Positions 34,801 through 42,604 of a stretch of 64,000 bases of DNA are shown here, one piece after another. Made by a program: the position numbers and the translations under genes. The notes beneath the pieces are model-generated. The model saw nothing but the letters and a program-made list of their open reading frames with translations, was not told where the DNA came from and did no database searches. The stretch is from Bryobacterales bacterium (GTDB lineage: Bacteria; Acidobacteriota; Terriglobia; Bryobacterales; Bryobacteraceae), in NCBI GenBank assembly GCA_003157745.1, contig PMKM01000093.1, positions 8,617 through 72,616 on the forward strand. Direction: 5' to 3'. The stretch's first letter is position 1. Every line of letters begins with the position of its first letter.

Positions 34801-35600
34801 AGCAGGTCGATCTCGACTTGCGGCATCTGGTCGAGGCGCCCATCGAGCGCGCCAAGCCGATGCTGCCTCAAAATCGCGGCGGCGCCATCTCGGCCCAGAT
34901 CAACGGAGCCGCCCAGAAGTTCTGTGCGGACATCGATCGCACGCGCCGCAAGTATCCCTTTACACCCGGCGCGCAGGAAGAGGCCGGCCTCGACGAGTTG
35001 ACCCGGTTGCTCGCGCCCGGAACAGGCACGTTGGCGCACTTCGTCTCGCAGGCGCCGATGGTCAATCTGCTACAGAAGCAGGGCAACGTGTGGGTGCAGA
35101 ATCCCTCCGCCACGCAAAACCTGTCGGCGCGGTTCCTCGATTCTCTCAACCAACTGAGCCAACTCTCCGACGCGCTGTTCGCCCACGGCTCCGGGCAGCC
35201 CCGCCTGGAGTACTCGCTCGCGTTGCACGCGACCGGACCAATCATTTTCATGGTGCAGGTGGACGGGCAGAATGTGAGATGGAACGGAGGATCGGCGACC
35301 GAACCCGTCAGGCTATCCTGGCCCGGCGCTGCCCGCGGCGCGAAGCTCATCGACCAGGCTCCGGGGCAAACTCTACAGATCGAAGAGAACGGCGTCTGGG
35401 ACATCTTCCGCCTTCTCGATCACGGCGAGAACCCGCGACCGGGCAGCTTCACATTCAGTAAGATTAGGTTTGCGGGCAGCGATCAGCAATTGCAAGACGT
35501 TCACCTACAGCCGCTCACCCTGCAGATCCAGGTGGATCCCCCAACGGCCTTCGGTCGCGGCAAGTGGAGGCTGGACTGCTCGCCCCGCGCTACGCAATGA
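31899..35600 (+). CDS. tssM: T6SS membrane complex protein TssM (IcmF family)
   Basis: 1233 residues. Two N-terminal membrane segments (IFGLILLFLFFEVVVAVLAMI and a second ending LLVWLLVVLILRL) precede a P-loop GAPEAGKTS at ~129-137. A third membrane segment lies near 480-500 (LLSLLLLILCFAWTISW), followed by a large periplasmic part typical of IcmF (YSLALHATGPIIFMVQVDGQ, PGAARGAKLID near the C-terminus). TssM spans the envelope and anchors the baseplate with TssL. No TssJ lipoprotein gene is seen nearby, a point shared with some non-proteobacterial systems. Confidence 0.95.
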   Translation: MMSLRRIFGLILLFLFFEVVVAVLAMILAPEVSLFLACAAMTGLALLVWLLVVLILRLAARGRSSGPESATQQPQRPAPEPRALVSDAFTTELRALIREADGRLAASPAATAGRSAKPTVASLPLYLIVGAPEAGKTSTLANSGLEPQLLAGDSNRDSIVVPTHLCNLWFAAGAVFADVSGPLFLDEPDRWETLLRVLCGRQRRSLWRRILGDGPKQQNVKGVLLFCDANGFMRGNDPQAAALRSRKTRERLQTVGAVLGYEFPVYVVTSKSDAIPYFAEYFAHLSDTEDQRVLGATLPFEPVAPSGAAEVYVEAENRRLSDFFNRLYASVADKRMLLLARENESARKSLVYEFPRELKRIRGELVAFLVDVFRPNPLQCGPRLRGFYFSGVRSVVHAVMIEEVPGEHPEARVGADATVFFGNMSSAAMLQSLASPQSASAPTTVRRWAFVAELFNNIITRDHMAPSAPVDRRVEIYRTFALGLLSLLLLILCFAWTISWSSNRTLLNETESTIATFSNKAPDAATYESLQDMDALRVRLATLEQYEEDGPPTHMRWGLYAGNRALPAVRRVYFDRFRRVFLNRMLPSFSGLLAQPASRDYNDIYDHLKVYRMITSGECRPSEKPLDHTLPEMWPGSAALSPDGVALANRQIRFYISELVAKDPYQRQVPEDQAAIKQAQAYLMTFKGPDKMLRGLVEELNHEHEAISLAQYASNYREVLSGPDHVDYAYTRPGWDAIHKRIQEHHLASVGEPCVLGAGAIPTVWMPGSSFEKEIEGQYVKDYIQLWKQFVGTQDVLPYQGFADAARKLQVLSDNNRSPLLAAIFMISANTNFASDANPMAQEAKKQVERSVGNRLSYLFPRTARAEREIKQVTDAAPAPVFPVVADIARAFQPAQAVVSPANADRWLSEANRGYVTALGDLGDAFRAMGPRPDPIADQGAYDQAYKAADRAWAAVRQLEQTFNNTPEQVDLDLRHLVEAPIERAKPMLPQNRGGAISAQINGAAQKFCADIDRTRRKYPFTPGAQEEAGLDELTRLLAPGTGTLAHFVSQAPMVNLLQKQGNVWVQNPSATQNLSARFLDSLNQLSQLSDALFAHGSGQPRLEYSLALHATGPIIFMVQVDGQNVRWNGGSATEPVRLSWPGAARGAKLIDQAPGQTLQIEENGVWDIFRLLDHGENPRPGSFTFSKIRFAGSDQQLQDVHLQPLTLQIQVDPPTAFGRGKWRLDCSPRATQ

Positions 35601-35617
35601 ACGATTAGGAGAGTACC

Positions 35618-36388
35618 ATGGACCAACCGACCAGCCCCGCCGAGGAGATCAAGACCGACCAGCTTCTCCAGTTACACAACGTGACGAGAGACGTGGCGAA
35701 GTTCTGCGGCACCCAGTTGCGCGCCTATCTGGACACGCTCGCACCTCTGTTCCGCCCGCGCCGGATACTGGGCGACCATATGGAAGGCTACGCCCGAGAG
35801 ACCGTGGTCGGCGAGGACCAGACCCTGGCGGAGCTGAAAGAACTCTATCTGCGCGTGTGCAGCCGCCCCTTCGACCTGCGCCGCGAACTGGCGGTGCCCC
35901 TCGAATCCGTCTCCACGCAGATTCAGTTGCACGAGTGGGAGTATGTCCATGAAGCCGTGACAGCCCGTGAGCGCAAGCAGATCACCGTGGTTTCGCCGCT
36001 CGCGTGGGTTCTCGCCTATCCCTCCACTTACTCGCTCTCCATGATGCGTCAGGTGCTCGCCGGCAAACAGGAGCGCGACCCGGAATGCGTGCGCGCCTTC
36101 GTGCTGCGCGCCTGCCTCATGCACGTGATGTTCCTGAAACAACCCGGTCTGAAGCTGTTGCTCGAAGGTTTGCGCTACAAGGTCGAGGTCCGCCAATCGC
36201 CCCAGATGGGAGATCTGCCGTTGGTGACCCTCGTCGCGCCACTTTCCACCATGCGGCTCTCCGACGAACACCTGCTGGTGGCCACCGGCCTCTCGGGCAG
36301 GGCCGTCTTTCAGGAGGTGCTCGACCGGCGGAAATCCCGCAAAATCTCCGATCCATTCGAAGAGCAGATTTCCGCTATTCTTAGCTGA
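35618..36388 (+). CDS. T6SS-linked protein of unknown function between tssM and tssK
   Basis: 256 residues starting at an ATG 17 bases after tssM, with an AGGAGAG site. It is soluble and mixed helix/strand: EIKTDQLLQLHNVTRDVAKFC, LRAYLDTLAPLFRPRRILGDHMEG, FDLRRELAVPLESVSTQIQLHEWEY, and a C-terminal GDLPLVTLVAPLSTMRLSDEHLL. No signal peptide or lipobox is present, so it is not TssJ. Tight placement inside the tssL-tssM-tssK operon argues for a structural or assembly role. It does not match any of the standard T6SS components that I recognise. Confidence 0.75.
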   Translation: MDQPTSPAEEIKTDQLLQLHNVTRDVAKFCGTQLRAYLDTLAPLFRPRRILGDHMEGYARETVVGEDQTLAELKELYLRVCSRPFDLRRELAVPLESVSTQIQLHEWEYVHEAVTARERKQITVVSPLAWVLAYPSTYSLSMMRQVLAGKQERDPECVRAFVLRACLMHVMFLKQPGLKLLLEGLRYKVEVRQSPQMGDLPLVTLVAPLSTMRLSDEHLLVATGLSGRAVFQEVLDRRKSRKISDPFEEQISAILS

Positions 36389-36393
36389 CTCCC

Positions 36394-37761
36394 ATGAAGA
36401 AACAACGCGTGGTCTGGACGAAGGGCATGTTTCTGGTGCCGCAGCATTTTCAGGCACTCGACCAACACGCCGAGGAAGCGCTTCACTTCCGGTCGAAGGC
36501 CTCCAACTTCGCTAACTGGGGTGTCGTCGGCATGGCGATCGACGAGGCCAGCCTCGCCACCGGTCTCTTCAAGCTCCGTCATTGCGAGGGCGTGCTGGCC
36601 GATGGCCTGGCGTTCAACATGCCCGAAATGGACGACCTGCCGGCTGGCCGCCCGGTCGAGGCGTATTTCGCTCCGGCGCAAGAGAAGATGGACGTGTACC
36701 TCGCCGTGCCCGAGTCGCGGCCGCATGGCCAGGATTTCACCCAGCGCGTGGCCGAGCCGGACGGCAGCGAAGGGCCGCCAGTTTCCACGCGGTACCTGGC
36801 CACCACGCAGATACTGCCGGATGCAACCGGTGGCACCGACGAGCAGCCCATTCAGTTCGCCGCCAAGACGTTCCGCCTGCTTTTCGAAGGTGAGAATCTG
36901 GACGGGTTCACCGCCATGCGTATCGCCCAACTCGTCCGCAGCCAGACCGGCGTCTACGCCCTGGCCCCGCACTTCATTCCGCCGCTGCTCGAAATCTCGG
37001 CGAGCGAGTACCTGATGCTGTTGGTGCGCCACCAGATTGAGGTCCTTTCCGCGAAGGCAGCTTCGCTCGCCGTCCCTCGCCGCCAGAATAGCCGCAACTT
37101 CGCCGAGTTCTCGCCAGCCGAATCGGGCAACTTCTGGTTGCTGCACACCGTGAACACCAACCTGCCCGAGCTGAAACATCTCTGGAAGGTGCGGCGCGGG
37201 CATCCGGACGTCCTGTTCCGCACCATGTTGCGCTTGGCCGGCGCTCTTTCGAGCTTCTCCCCGGAAGCGAACCTGGGCGACCTGCCCGATTACGATCACG
37301 ACAACCTGGGGCCCTGCTTCACCGAGTTGGACGCCCGGTTGCGGGACCTGCTCGAAACCGTGCTGCCGACCAAGTGCGTGGTCATCCAGCTCGAGTCCGC
37401 CGGCAAGCTGATTTGGAGCGGCACCATCACCGACGACCGCTACCTGAGGAACTCGCAGTGCTATCTTGCCGTGAGCGCGCGCATCGCGATTGACGAGTTG
37501 ATCGGCAAGTTTCCCCGGCTCGCGAAGCTCTCCTCGCCGGTCGAGATCGACCGCCTGGTGCAGCGCTCGCTGCCCGGCGTCTCGCTTCGCCACACCCCGG
37601 CGCCTCCGCCCGCCGTACCCGTCAAAATGGATCACCAGTATTTCAGCCTCGGGCAGAGCGGAGCCTTGTGGGAAGGCGTCACGCAGTCGCGAACGATTAA
37701 CGTGTTTGTCCCCGGCGAAATCGCCAGTCCCAAGCTGGAACTGGTCATTGTGCTGCCATAG
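36394..37761 (+). CDS. tssK: T6SS baseplate protein TssK
   Basis: 455 residues opening with VVWTKGMFLVPQHFQALDQHAEEALHFR, the classic TssK start (WxEGMFLxPQHFQ). Also seen are LPAGRPVEAYFAPAQEKMDVYLAVP, LARLVRSQTGVYALAPHFIPPLLEISAS-like text at ~180-210, and a C-terminal receptor-binding region (LIGKFPRLAKLSSPVEIDRLVQRSLPGV, YFSLGQSGALWEGV). TssK connects the TssEFG wedge to the TssLM membrane complex. It starts five bases after the previous stop. It is the last core T6SS gene before the plus-strand effector array. Confidence 0.95.
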   Translation: MKKQRVVWTKGMFLVPQHFQALDQHAEEALHFRSKASNFANWGVVGMAIDEASLATGLFKLRHCEGVLADGLAFNMPEMDDLPAGRPVEAYFAPAQEKMDVYLAVPESRPHGQDFTQRVAEPDGSEGPPVSTRYLATTQILPDATGGTDEQPIQFAAKTFRLLFEGENLDGFTAMRIAQLVRSQTGVYALAPHFIPPLLEISASEYLMLLVRHQIEVLSAKAASLAVPRRQNSRNFAEFSPAESGNFWLLHTVNTNLPELKHLWKVRRGHPDVLFRTMLRLAGALSSFSPEANLGDLPDYDHDNLGPCFTELDARLRDLLETVLPTKCVVIQLESAGKLIWSGTITDDRYLRNSQCYLAVSARIAIDELIGKFPRLAKLSSPVEIDRLVQRSLPGVSLRHTPAPPPAVPVKMDHQYFSLGQSGALWEGVTQSRTINVFVPGEIASPKLELVIVLP

Positions 37762-37809
37762 CAAGTGCTGTCGCAATTCCGCATCGACGACTGACGGAGG
37801 ACTTGCACC

Positions 37810-38670
37810 GTGTGCATTATAAGAAGCGGCGTCGGCGCTGGTGGGTCGAACCACTCTGAGGACGTCAGAATCGTCCAGGAACTGTTGGGATGGAACGCCA
37901 ACTTTCTAGGCTTGTTTGGCGCACCCCCGCCTCAAACGGGACAGGTCGATAGTGCCACCCTGAACGCGCTACAGAGCTGGCAAACGCACCTGGCCGGCTC
38001 GGCCGGCCGCTGGGGCGCCACCGGTTTTCTGTCTCGTCCGGCAGTCCTGCCGGGAAGCGATTCTCTGCTGCAACTTTGCCAAGGAGCGCTCGGCGGCCCA
38101 TTCGGATTCCTCGGCGCCAAAGACCGGAACCTCGCGCAGCAGGCCGCTTCCATCACGGGCCAAGTCTCGTATTACGGGTTTCGCCTCGTGGTGCAGAGCC
38201 GGCGCCGCCGCCGTTCGGACAAAGAGATCGAGGCACTTAATCTGTCGGAGGTCGCGAAGAAGGCAGCCTACGAATTGAAGGCGAAGTGCCCCTCCGTGAG
38301 GTTCACCAGCGGACGGCGCGATAAACAGGAGCAGGCGCACGCGATGGCGACCAACGCAGCTCTCAACCGAAGCTGGATTAAGGAAACCTACGTCCAGAGC
38401 GCCGCGCGGGATGCCTGTCAGAAGTGGGTCGATGACAACAAGAACAAGAATACGGTTAACGAGATTGCGGTGGGCCTGAAGGCGGTGCTGGACGGTCTCT
38501 CCGACGCCCAACTGGCACAGCTAAGCAAGCACCTGTCCGGAGATGCCTTCGACGTTCAGCCCGTCGACAACGGCGCCGACCAGATTAAGAAAGCCATCCG
38601 CGGCTTGGCAGGCCTTGGATTGTTTCTTGAAAAAGAAGGGGGACTAGTTAGATGGCACGCACAGTTCTAG
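37810..38670 (+). CDS. Modular T6SS effector: shared N-terminal domain + M15-like D,D-peptidase
   Basis: 286 residues from a GTG with GGAGGACTTGCACC before it. Residues 1-~131 carry a peptidoglycan-binding-like start (VGAGGSNHSEDVRIVQELLG) and are 116/131 identical by eye to the next effector. Residues ~132-286 look like an M15/VanY carboxypeptidase: RFTSGRRDKQEQA at ~165, the zinc motif SKHLSGDAFD at 239-248 (SxHxxGxAxD, ligands His241 and Asp248) and a C-terminal RWH (His283). The enzyme would cut peptide stems of target peptidoglycan. No signal peptide. It overlaps the next, exported gene by 19 bases, an effector-immunity arrangement directly behind tssK. Confidence 0.8.
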   Translation: MCIIRSGVGAGGSNHSEDVRIVQELLGWNANFLGLFGAPPPQTGQVDSATLNALQSWQTHLAGSAGRWGATGFLSRPAVLPGSDSLLQLCQGALGGPFGFLGAKDRNLAQQAASITGQVSYYGFRLVVQSRRRRRSDKEIEALNLSEVAKKAAYELKAKCPSVRFTSGRRDKQEQAHAMATNAALNRSWIKETYVQSAARDACQKWVDDNKNKNTVNEIAVGLKAVLDGLSDAQLAQLSKHLSGDAFDVQPVDNGADQIKKAIRGLAGLGLFLEKEGGLVRWHAQF

Positions 38671-39206
38671 GTTTCCCGCATCGCTGGGCAGCCCCGCTGG
38701 TGCTGGCGATCGCGCTACACGGATTTCCCGCGCTCGCTGCCGGGCCCGCACCGTGTTCCTCTAAGGTCGCCGACCGGACCATCCGCGATCTTCAGCGGCA
38801 AGTAACAGCCGGAACGTTCTACAAGGAGTTGCTTGTTGAGTTCGGCAAGCCGCTGACATGCACCGTGGATAGTGATGACGGAGGCACAAGTCTCACATAC
38901 TCTTTTGGTGACAATGGCCGGCTCATTGCCCGAATCGATCCGAGCGCCGAATTGAGCGAGCAGAGGGTGGAACTGGACCGCGAATTCATGGACAGCGCGA
39001 AGGCGATCTCCCTTCTGAAGACTGCCGAACTGGATGCCTACCCGCCGCACGGATGCGGAATCGTTTGGACAAACGGAGAAGAAGAGTCGCCAGCCTCCAT
39101 GGGCACGCGCCAGGTAGTCTATCGCGGAAACGCTTGTAATTGCCAGGCGCGCTTGACCTACAAGGGTAAGGGCGTGATTGCGCTCGTGCTTAGAAGCGCC
39201 TGTTGA
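38652..39206 (+). CDS. Exported candidate immunity protein for the M15-like effector
   Basis: 184 residues with a signal peptide (RWAAPLVLAIALHGFPALAAG). The mature part is beta-rich with paired cysteines (VEFGKPLTC, GGTSLTYSFGDNGRLIARID, HGCGIVW, NACNCQARL, ending RSAC). The start lies 19 bases inside the effector gene, so the two are coupled. A second, frameshifted copy at 42650-43203 follows a leftover fragment of the same M15 toxin, which supports a fixed toxin-immunity partnership. Family not recognised. Confidence 0.72.
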   Translation: MARTVLGFPHRWAAPLVLAIALHGFPALAAGPAPCSSKVADRTIRDLQRQVTAGTFYKELLVEFGKPLTCTVDSDDGGTSLTYSFGDNGRLIARIDPSAELSEQRVELDREFMDSAKAISLLKTAELDAYPPHGCGIVWTNGEEESPASMGTRQVVYRGNACNCQARLTYKGKGVIALVLRSAC

Positions 39207-39283
39207 TCGACGCGTGCACAGCGCGGTAGAGAGCTTATCGGCGTGGTACCACGCGGACCTGCCGCCCGCGGTCAGCGCCGGCT

Positions 39284-40170
39284 TTAACCCGGCTCTGGTT
39301 TTTTGCTGCGCCTGGCCGCCCGTTTCTTCGGAGCGGGCTTCGCGCCGCTATAGGGAAGGGCGCTGAGCTTGCCGTAGTCCATTTGCAGCAGGCGGTCCCC
39401 GACGTGGAAATAGCGGTCATCGTGCGACACCACGACGACCGTCTTGCCGGCGTTCTTCAGTTCAGGCAGCATCGTCTCGTAGAAATAGCGGCGAAACTGC
39501 GGGTCCTGGTCGGCCGCCACTTCATCGAAAATGTACACCGGCTTGTCTTCGAGATAGGACACCACCAGGGCCAGCCGCTTGCGCTGTCCGGTCGAGAGAT
39601 GCGTGGTGCTGAAGCGCCCATCGGCAAAGGCCGTCTTGCCGGATATCTCCATGAGCCGCAGCAAGGCGTTGACGCGCTCCGGCGCCGCGTCGCGCAATCC
39701 GTGCAGCTTGTCGAAAAGGTGGAAGTCGGAGAAGATGGCGGAAAACAGGTTTCGGTAGGATTGAATGTTGGCCGGCCCGATGACGCGGTCGTCGACGCGG
39801 ATGGCGCCTTCGGATGGCCGGTACAGCGCCGTGAACAGCTTGAGGAACGTCGTCTTGCCGCTGCCGTTGCCGCCCACCAGAAACAGGATTTCCCCGCGCC
39901 GGAGTTCGCCCACGATAGGGCCCACCTGGAACGTGGCGTTGCCGTCAGGATCCCGATAGTGGAAGCAAACGCCGTCCAGCCCGATCATTTGGAAGTCGCT
40001 CAGGTCGATCTCGGGCGCGGCTTCGTGTTCGGCGGTCTTCTTCAGTCCGTCGTCCAGCGTAGCCTCCAGGCGTCGCAGATTGTCCACCGTCACGTTCACC
40101 TGCGCCAGCATGGGGATGATGGTGACCACGTTGGTGAGCGGTCCGAAGAAGAACAGAACCGCGGCCATTC
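39284..40170 (-). pseudogene. 5'-truncated cyclic-peptide-type ABC exporter gene (ATPase half)
   Basis: The coding similarity begins abruptly near 40170 within the last membrane segment (MAAVLFFFGPLTNVVTIIPML, VTVDNLRRLEATLD) and continues through a complete nucleotide-binding domain: Walker A GGNGSGKTTF, signature LSTGQRKRLAL, Walker B VYIFDEVAADQDPQ, switch VVVVSHDD. This is the layout of SyrD/PvdE-like cyclic peptide exporters, which need about 250 more residues of membrane domain before this point. Upstream the frame runs into the antisense of the LprI-like gene. The break coincides with the repeated LprI-tail sequence, so the gene was probably cut by the recombination that shaped the effector array. 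Confidence 0.75.
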
Positions 40171-40196
40171 TGACGGCTCGCAGCCGGGTTACGCCG

Positions 40197-40910
40197 CTAT
40201 CGCTCCGGTTCCATCGATTCAAGTTCCTTGATGCGCGCCCTATAGATGGGCGACACACAATCCGCGGCTTGGCAGGAAGCCAGCGTCTTCGAATACCACT
40301 CGTCTTGCGCGGCCCGAAACTGGCGCAATTTCGTATTTCGAGCGGTGTCGTCCTCCATACCGATTCGCAGTTCGGCAGCTCGGTAGGCAAGGGATAGACG
40401 CTGGTCGAGGAACGACAGTTCCGGGCTGGCGCAGATCGCACGTTCGCGGGGCTGTTTCGCTCTTGCGCAGTCGAAGCTGGGCCGGAAGGTGCCGACCTCG
40501 CCTTCCCTCACGAGCGTGTAGTCGCCGCCCTGCGTCTGACAAGCGTCGTCGTCTTTTCCGGGTAAGATTTCCAGGTGTCCCGTAGCGAGCGAGAACTGAA
40601 GAGCGGACTCCGTGCCCCTGAATGTCAGTTGAGCAGTTCGTTTCATGACGGCGTCGGTGGTAAGCAGCATGAGCGCGAAGTCCTTTGCACCGCCCGGCGA
40701 GTCCCTCCCCTCGATCCACTGCAAAACCTCCAGTGTGTCGGGTCCCAATGCTAGTATGAGACGGTAGTCGTGACGGTAATGTCTGACGGAATAGCCCCAA
40801 TCGCAACTCCCAGTCCAGCGCCCCGCGAGCGAGTGCGCGTCCGGTCCGCCCGTGTCGGCGCCAACGGCGGGAGCGACCGCCAACAGAAGAGTCAATAGAA
40901 GTGTTCTCAT
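40197..40910 (-). CDS. Exported LprI-like protein (lysozyme-inhibitor type), candidate immunity
   Basis: 237 residues: signal peptide (MRTLLLTLLLAVAPAVGA), a beta-rich domain (residues ~25-150, GRWTGSCDWGYSVRHY, QLTFRGTESALQFSL) and a C-terminal LprI/DUF1311 domain with its cysteine pattern (FDCARAKQPRERAICASPELSFLDQRLSLAYRAA, ASCQAADCVSPIYRARIKEL). LprI proteins can inhibit lysozymes, so this may guard the periplasm against peptidoglycan glycosidases. It is convergent with the M15 pair and divergent from the GH73 pair. Its 3' end is repeated twice further right (42508-42604 and 43274-43352). Confidence 0.75.
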   Translation of the reverse strand: MRTLLLTLLLAVAPAVGADTGGPDAHSLAGRWTGSCDWGYSVRHYRHDYRLILALGPDTLEVLQWIEGRDSPGGAKDFALMLLTTDAVMKRTAQLTFRGTESALQFSLATGHLEILPGKDDDACQTQGGDYTLVREGEVGTFRPSFDCARAKQPRERAICASPELSFLDQRLSLAYRAAELRIGMEDDTARNTKLRQFRAAQDEWYSKTLASCQAADCVSPIYRARIKELESMEPER

Positions 40911-41119
40911 TACATTTCTCCAACCGATGCGCGGGCGGTCCCGCCGGGGAATCTCATCTTGGCTTTCCAGTCATAGGGAATTATACGCCCGTCCCACCGT
41001 ACCGGTTGGATAACATACTCTGCCGTTACGATGAGCGGGCCGCTATGAAGGGCGGTGATCGTGCTCCCGTAGTGTGTTCTGGCGCAATTCGAATTGACGA
41101 TTCATGGAGGACTTGCACC
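40911..41119. promoter_or_regulatory. Divergent gap upstream of the GH73-type effector
   Basis: About 210 bases between the LprI-like gene (leftward) and the second modular effector (rightward). The last ~55 bases (about 41065-41119) match the bases before the first modular effector, including CGCAATTC and GGAGGACTTGCACC, so the leader was duplicated with the gene. No clear promoter boxes were found. Confidence 0.35.
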
Positions 41120-41977
41120 ATGTGCATTATAAAGAACGGCGTCGGCGCTGGTGGGCCGAACCACTCTGAGGACGTCAGAATCGTCCAGGAGCTGTTGGGA
41201 TGGAACGCCAATTTTCTAGGCTTGTTTGGCTCACCCCCGCCCCAGACAGGACACCTCGACGCCGCGACGCTCCGTGCGCTCCAAGAGTGGCAAACACACC
41301 TATCGACCTCGGCCGACCGCTGGGGCGCCGCCGGTTTTCTGTCTCGTCCCGCAGTCCTGCCGGGAAGCGATTCTCTCCTGCAGCTCTGTCAAGGAGCGCT
41401 CGGCGGCCCATTCGGATTCCTCGGCGCCAAAGACCGGAACCTCGCGCAGCAGGCCGCTTCCATCACGGGCCAAGTCTCGTGTTACGGGTTTCGCCTCGCC
41501 GTGCAGAGCCGCGGCCCCCGTCCCAAGCCAAGCCGATTTCCCGACGACATCGTGCGCCTGGCCCAAGAGAGCTTTAAGAAGTGGGGTGTCCCCGTCTCAA
41601 TTACCCTCGCGCAGTGGGCCATCGAGAGCGGATGGGGAAAGGCTACGCCCACAGGCAGCAACAACACCTTCGGCATAAAGGCCGAAAAGGGATATCCATC
41701 CGTAGTGGTTCGGACGACGGAGAACGTGAACGGCAAGCTAGTGGAGCGGAGGTTGGCGTTCAGGGTGTTCAACTCCATCCCGGAAGCGTTCGAGGAACAC
41801 GGCAGATTGCTGGCGACCGGCGCCCCATACGCTGAAGCGCGAAAGTACACGAACGATCCCGACAAATTCGCGGAGGCACTGACTGACAAGTACGCGACGG
41901 TCCGCCATTATGGCAAGATACTGAGGGATTTCATGAAGGCCAACAACGTTTATCGCTATGACGGGAGCGCCAAATGA
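41120..41977 (+). CDS. Modular T6SS effector: shared N-terminal domain + GH73-like glucosaminidase
   Basis: 285 residues from the ATG at 41120; the frame is open further upstream, but the duplicated leader and the shared MCII start fix the start. Residues 1-131 match the M15 effector, with residues 72-120 identical. Residues ~135-280 are a FlgJ/GH73-like glucosaminidase: DDIVRLAQESFKKWGVPVSITLAQWAIESGWGK with the catalytic Glu169, NNTFGIKAEKG, FNSIPEAFEEHGRLL, YATVRHYGKILRDFM. It would cut GlcNAc-MurNAc bonds. No signal peptide. The stop overlaps the following exported gene by ATGA. It is the same delivery module with a different warhead. Confidence 0.85.
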   Translation: MCIIKNGVGAGGPNHSEDVRIVQELLGWNANFLGLFGSPPPQTGHLDAATLRALQEWQTHLSTSADRWGAAGFLSRPAVLPGSDSLLQLCQGALGGPFGFLGAKDRNLAQQAASITGQVSCYGFRLAVQSRGPRPKPSRFPDDIVRLAQESFKKWGVPVSITLAQWAIESGWGKATPTGSNNTFGIKAEKGYPSVVVRTTENVNGKLVERRLAFRVFNSIPEAFEEHGRLLATGAPYAEARKYTNDPDKFAEALTDKYATVRHYGKILRDFMKANNVYRYDGSAK

Positions 41978-42507
41978 GGTGGATGCGGGCCACGTCACGC
42001 ATCGCGGCAACGTTCGCGCTCCTGGGTCTCCTGCTACTGCCTTCGCCGTGTGTGGCACAGACCCAGTCGCCGGCGCAGCACAAGTGGGAAAGGTACACGA
42101 ACGTTCGGTTTGCCTTCTCCATCTGCTACCCCAGCGATCTCCTGATCGGTCAGGGAGAACCGACCAATTCGGACGGTCAGAAATTCCTTTCAAGAGACGG
42201 TCGCGCCTACGCGGCTGTCGCGGGCATCTATGATGTTCTGGGTCAAAGCTTCAAGGATGAGTATCTGAGCGACATCAAGGACGCACAGGACGAGCGTTTC
42301 AAGATCACCTATCGAGTGTTTAAGCAAGACTGGTTCGTCATAAGCGGCGCTGGCAATGGCAAAATCTACTACCAGAAGTCAGTGCTTTTCGAAGGTATCA
42401 TCAAGTCGCTCTGGCTTGAGTACCCGGAAGACGCCAGAGCCGACTTCGATAAGATCACGGAGAAGATGTCGGCGTGCTTCCACACGAACTTGCCGCGGCC
42501 ATTCTGA
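41974..42507 (+). CDS. Exported candidate immunity protein for the GH73-like effector
   Basis: 177 residues with a signal peptide (ATFALLGLLLLPSPCVAQ). The mature protein (YTNVRFAFSICYPSDLLIGQ, DGRAYAAVAGIYDVLGQSF, WFVISGAGNGKIYYQKSVLF) resembles small single-domain exported proteins seen as T6SS immunity genes. It is unrelated to the M15 immunity protein. It starts within the effector stop (ATGA). The last 14 codons recur as a remnant at 43229-43273, showing that at least one more copy once existed. Confidence 0.72.
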   Translation: MRWMRATSRIAATFALLGLLLLPSPCVAQTQSPAQHKWERYTNVRFAFSICYPSDLLIGQGEPTNSDGQKFLSRDGRAYAAVAGIYDVLGQSFKDEYLSDIKDAQDERFKITYRVFKQDWFVISGAGNGKIYYQKSVLFEGIIKSLWLEYPEDARADFDKITEKMSACFHTNLPRPF

Positions 42508-42604
42508 CAGGTCGCGCCCGGGATGAGCCGCTATCGCTCCGGTTCCACCGATTTGAGCTCCTTGATGCGGACCCTATAAACGAGGGCACGCAATCCGTGG
42601 CCTG
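42508..42604 (-). pseudogene. 3' remnant of the LprI-like gene (second copy of tail)
   Basis: About 95 bases match the 3' end and downstream flank of the LprI-like gene at 40171-40270, in the same orientation. The final codons VRIKELKSVEPER correspond to ARIKELESMEPER. Similarity ends at ATCCG(C/T)GGC, exactly where the M15-toxin tail begins. No start or upstream part remains. Confidence 0.75.

Noticed and set aside
31815-35039. Long open frame (over 1000 codons) antisense to tssM
   Set aside because: It mirrors the codon pattern of the clearly real tssM on the other strand in GC-rich DNA, has no recognisable domain and no ribosome site.
35618-36388. Gene between tssM and tssK as TssJ
   Set aside because: No signal peptide or lipobox and too long for a typical TssJ lipoprotein.
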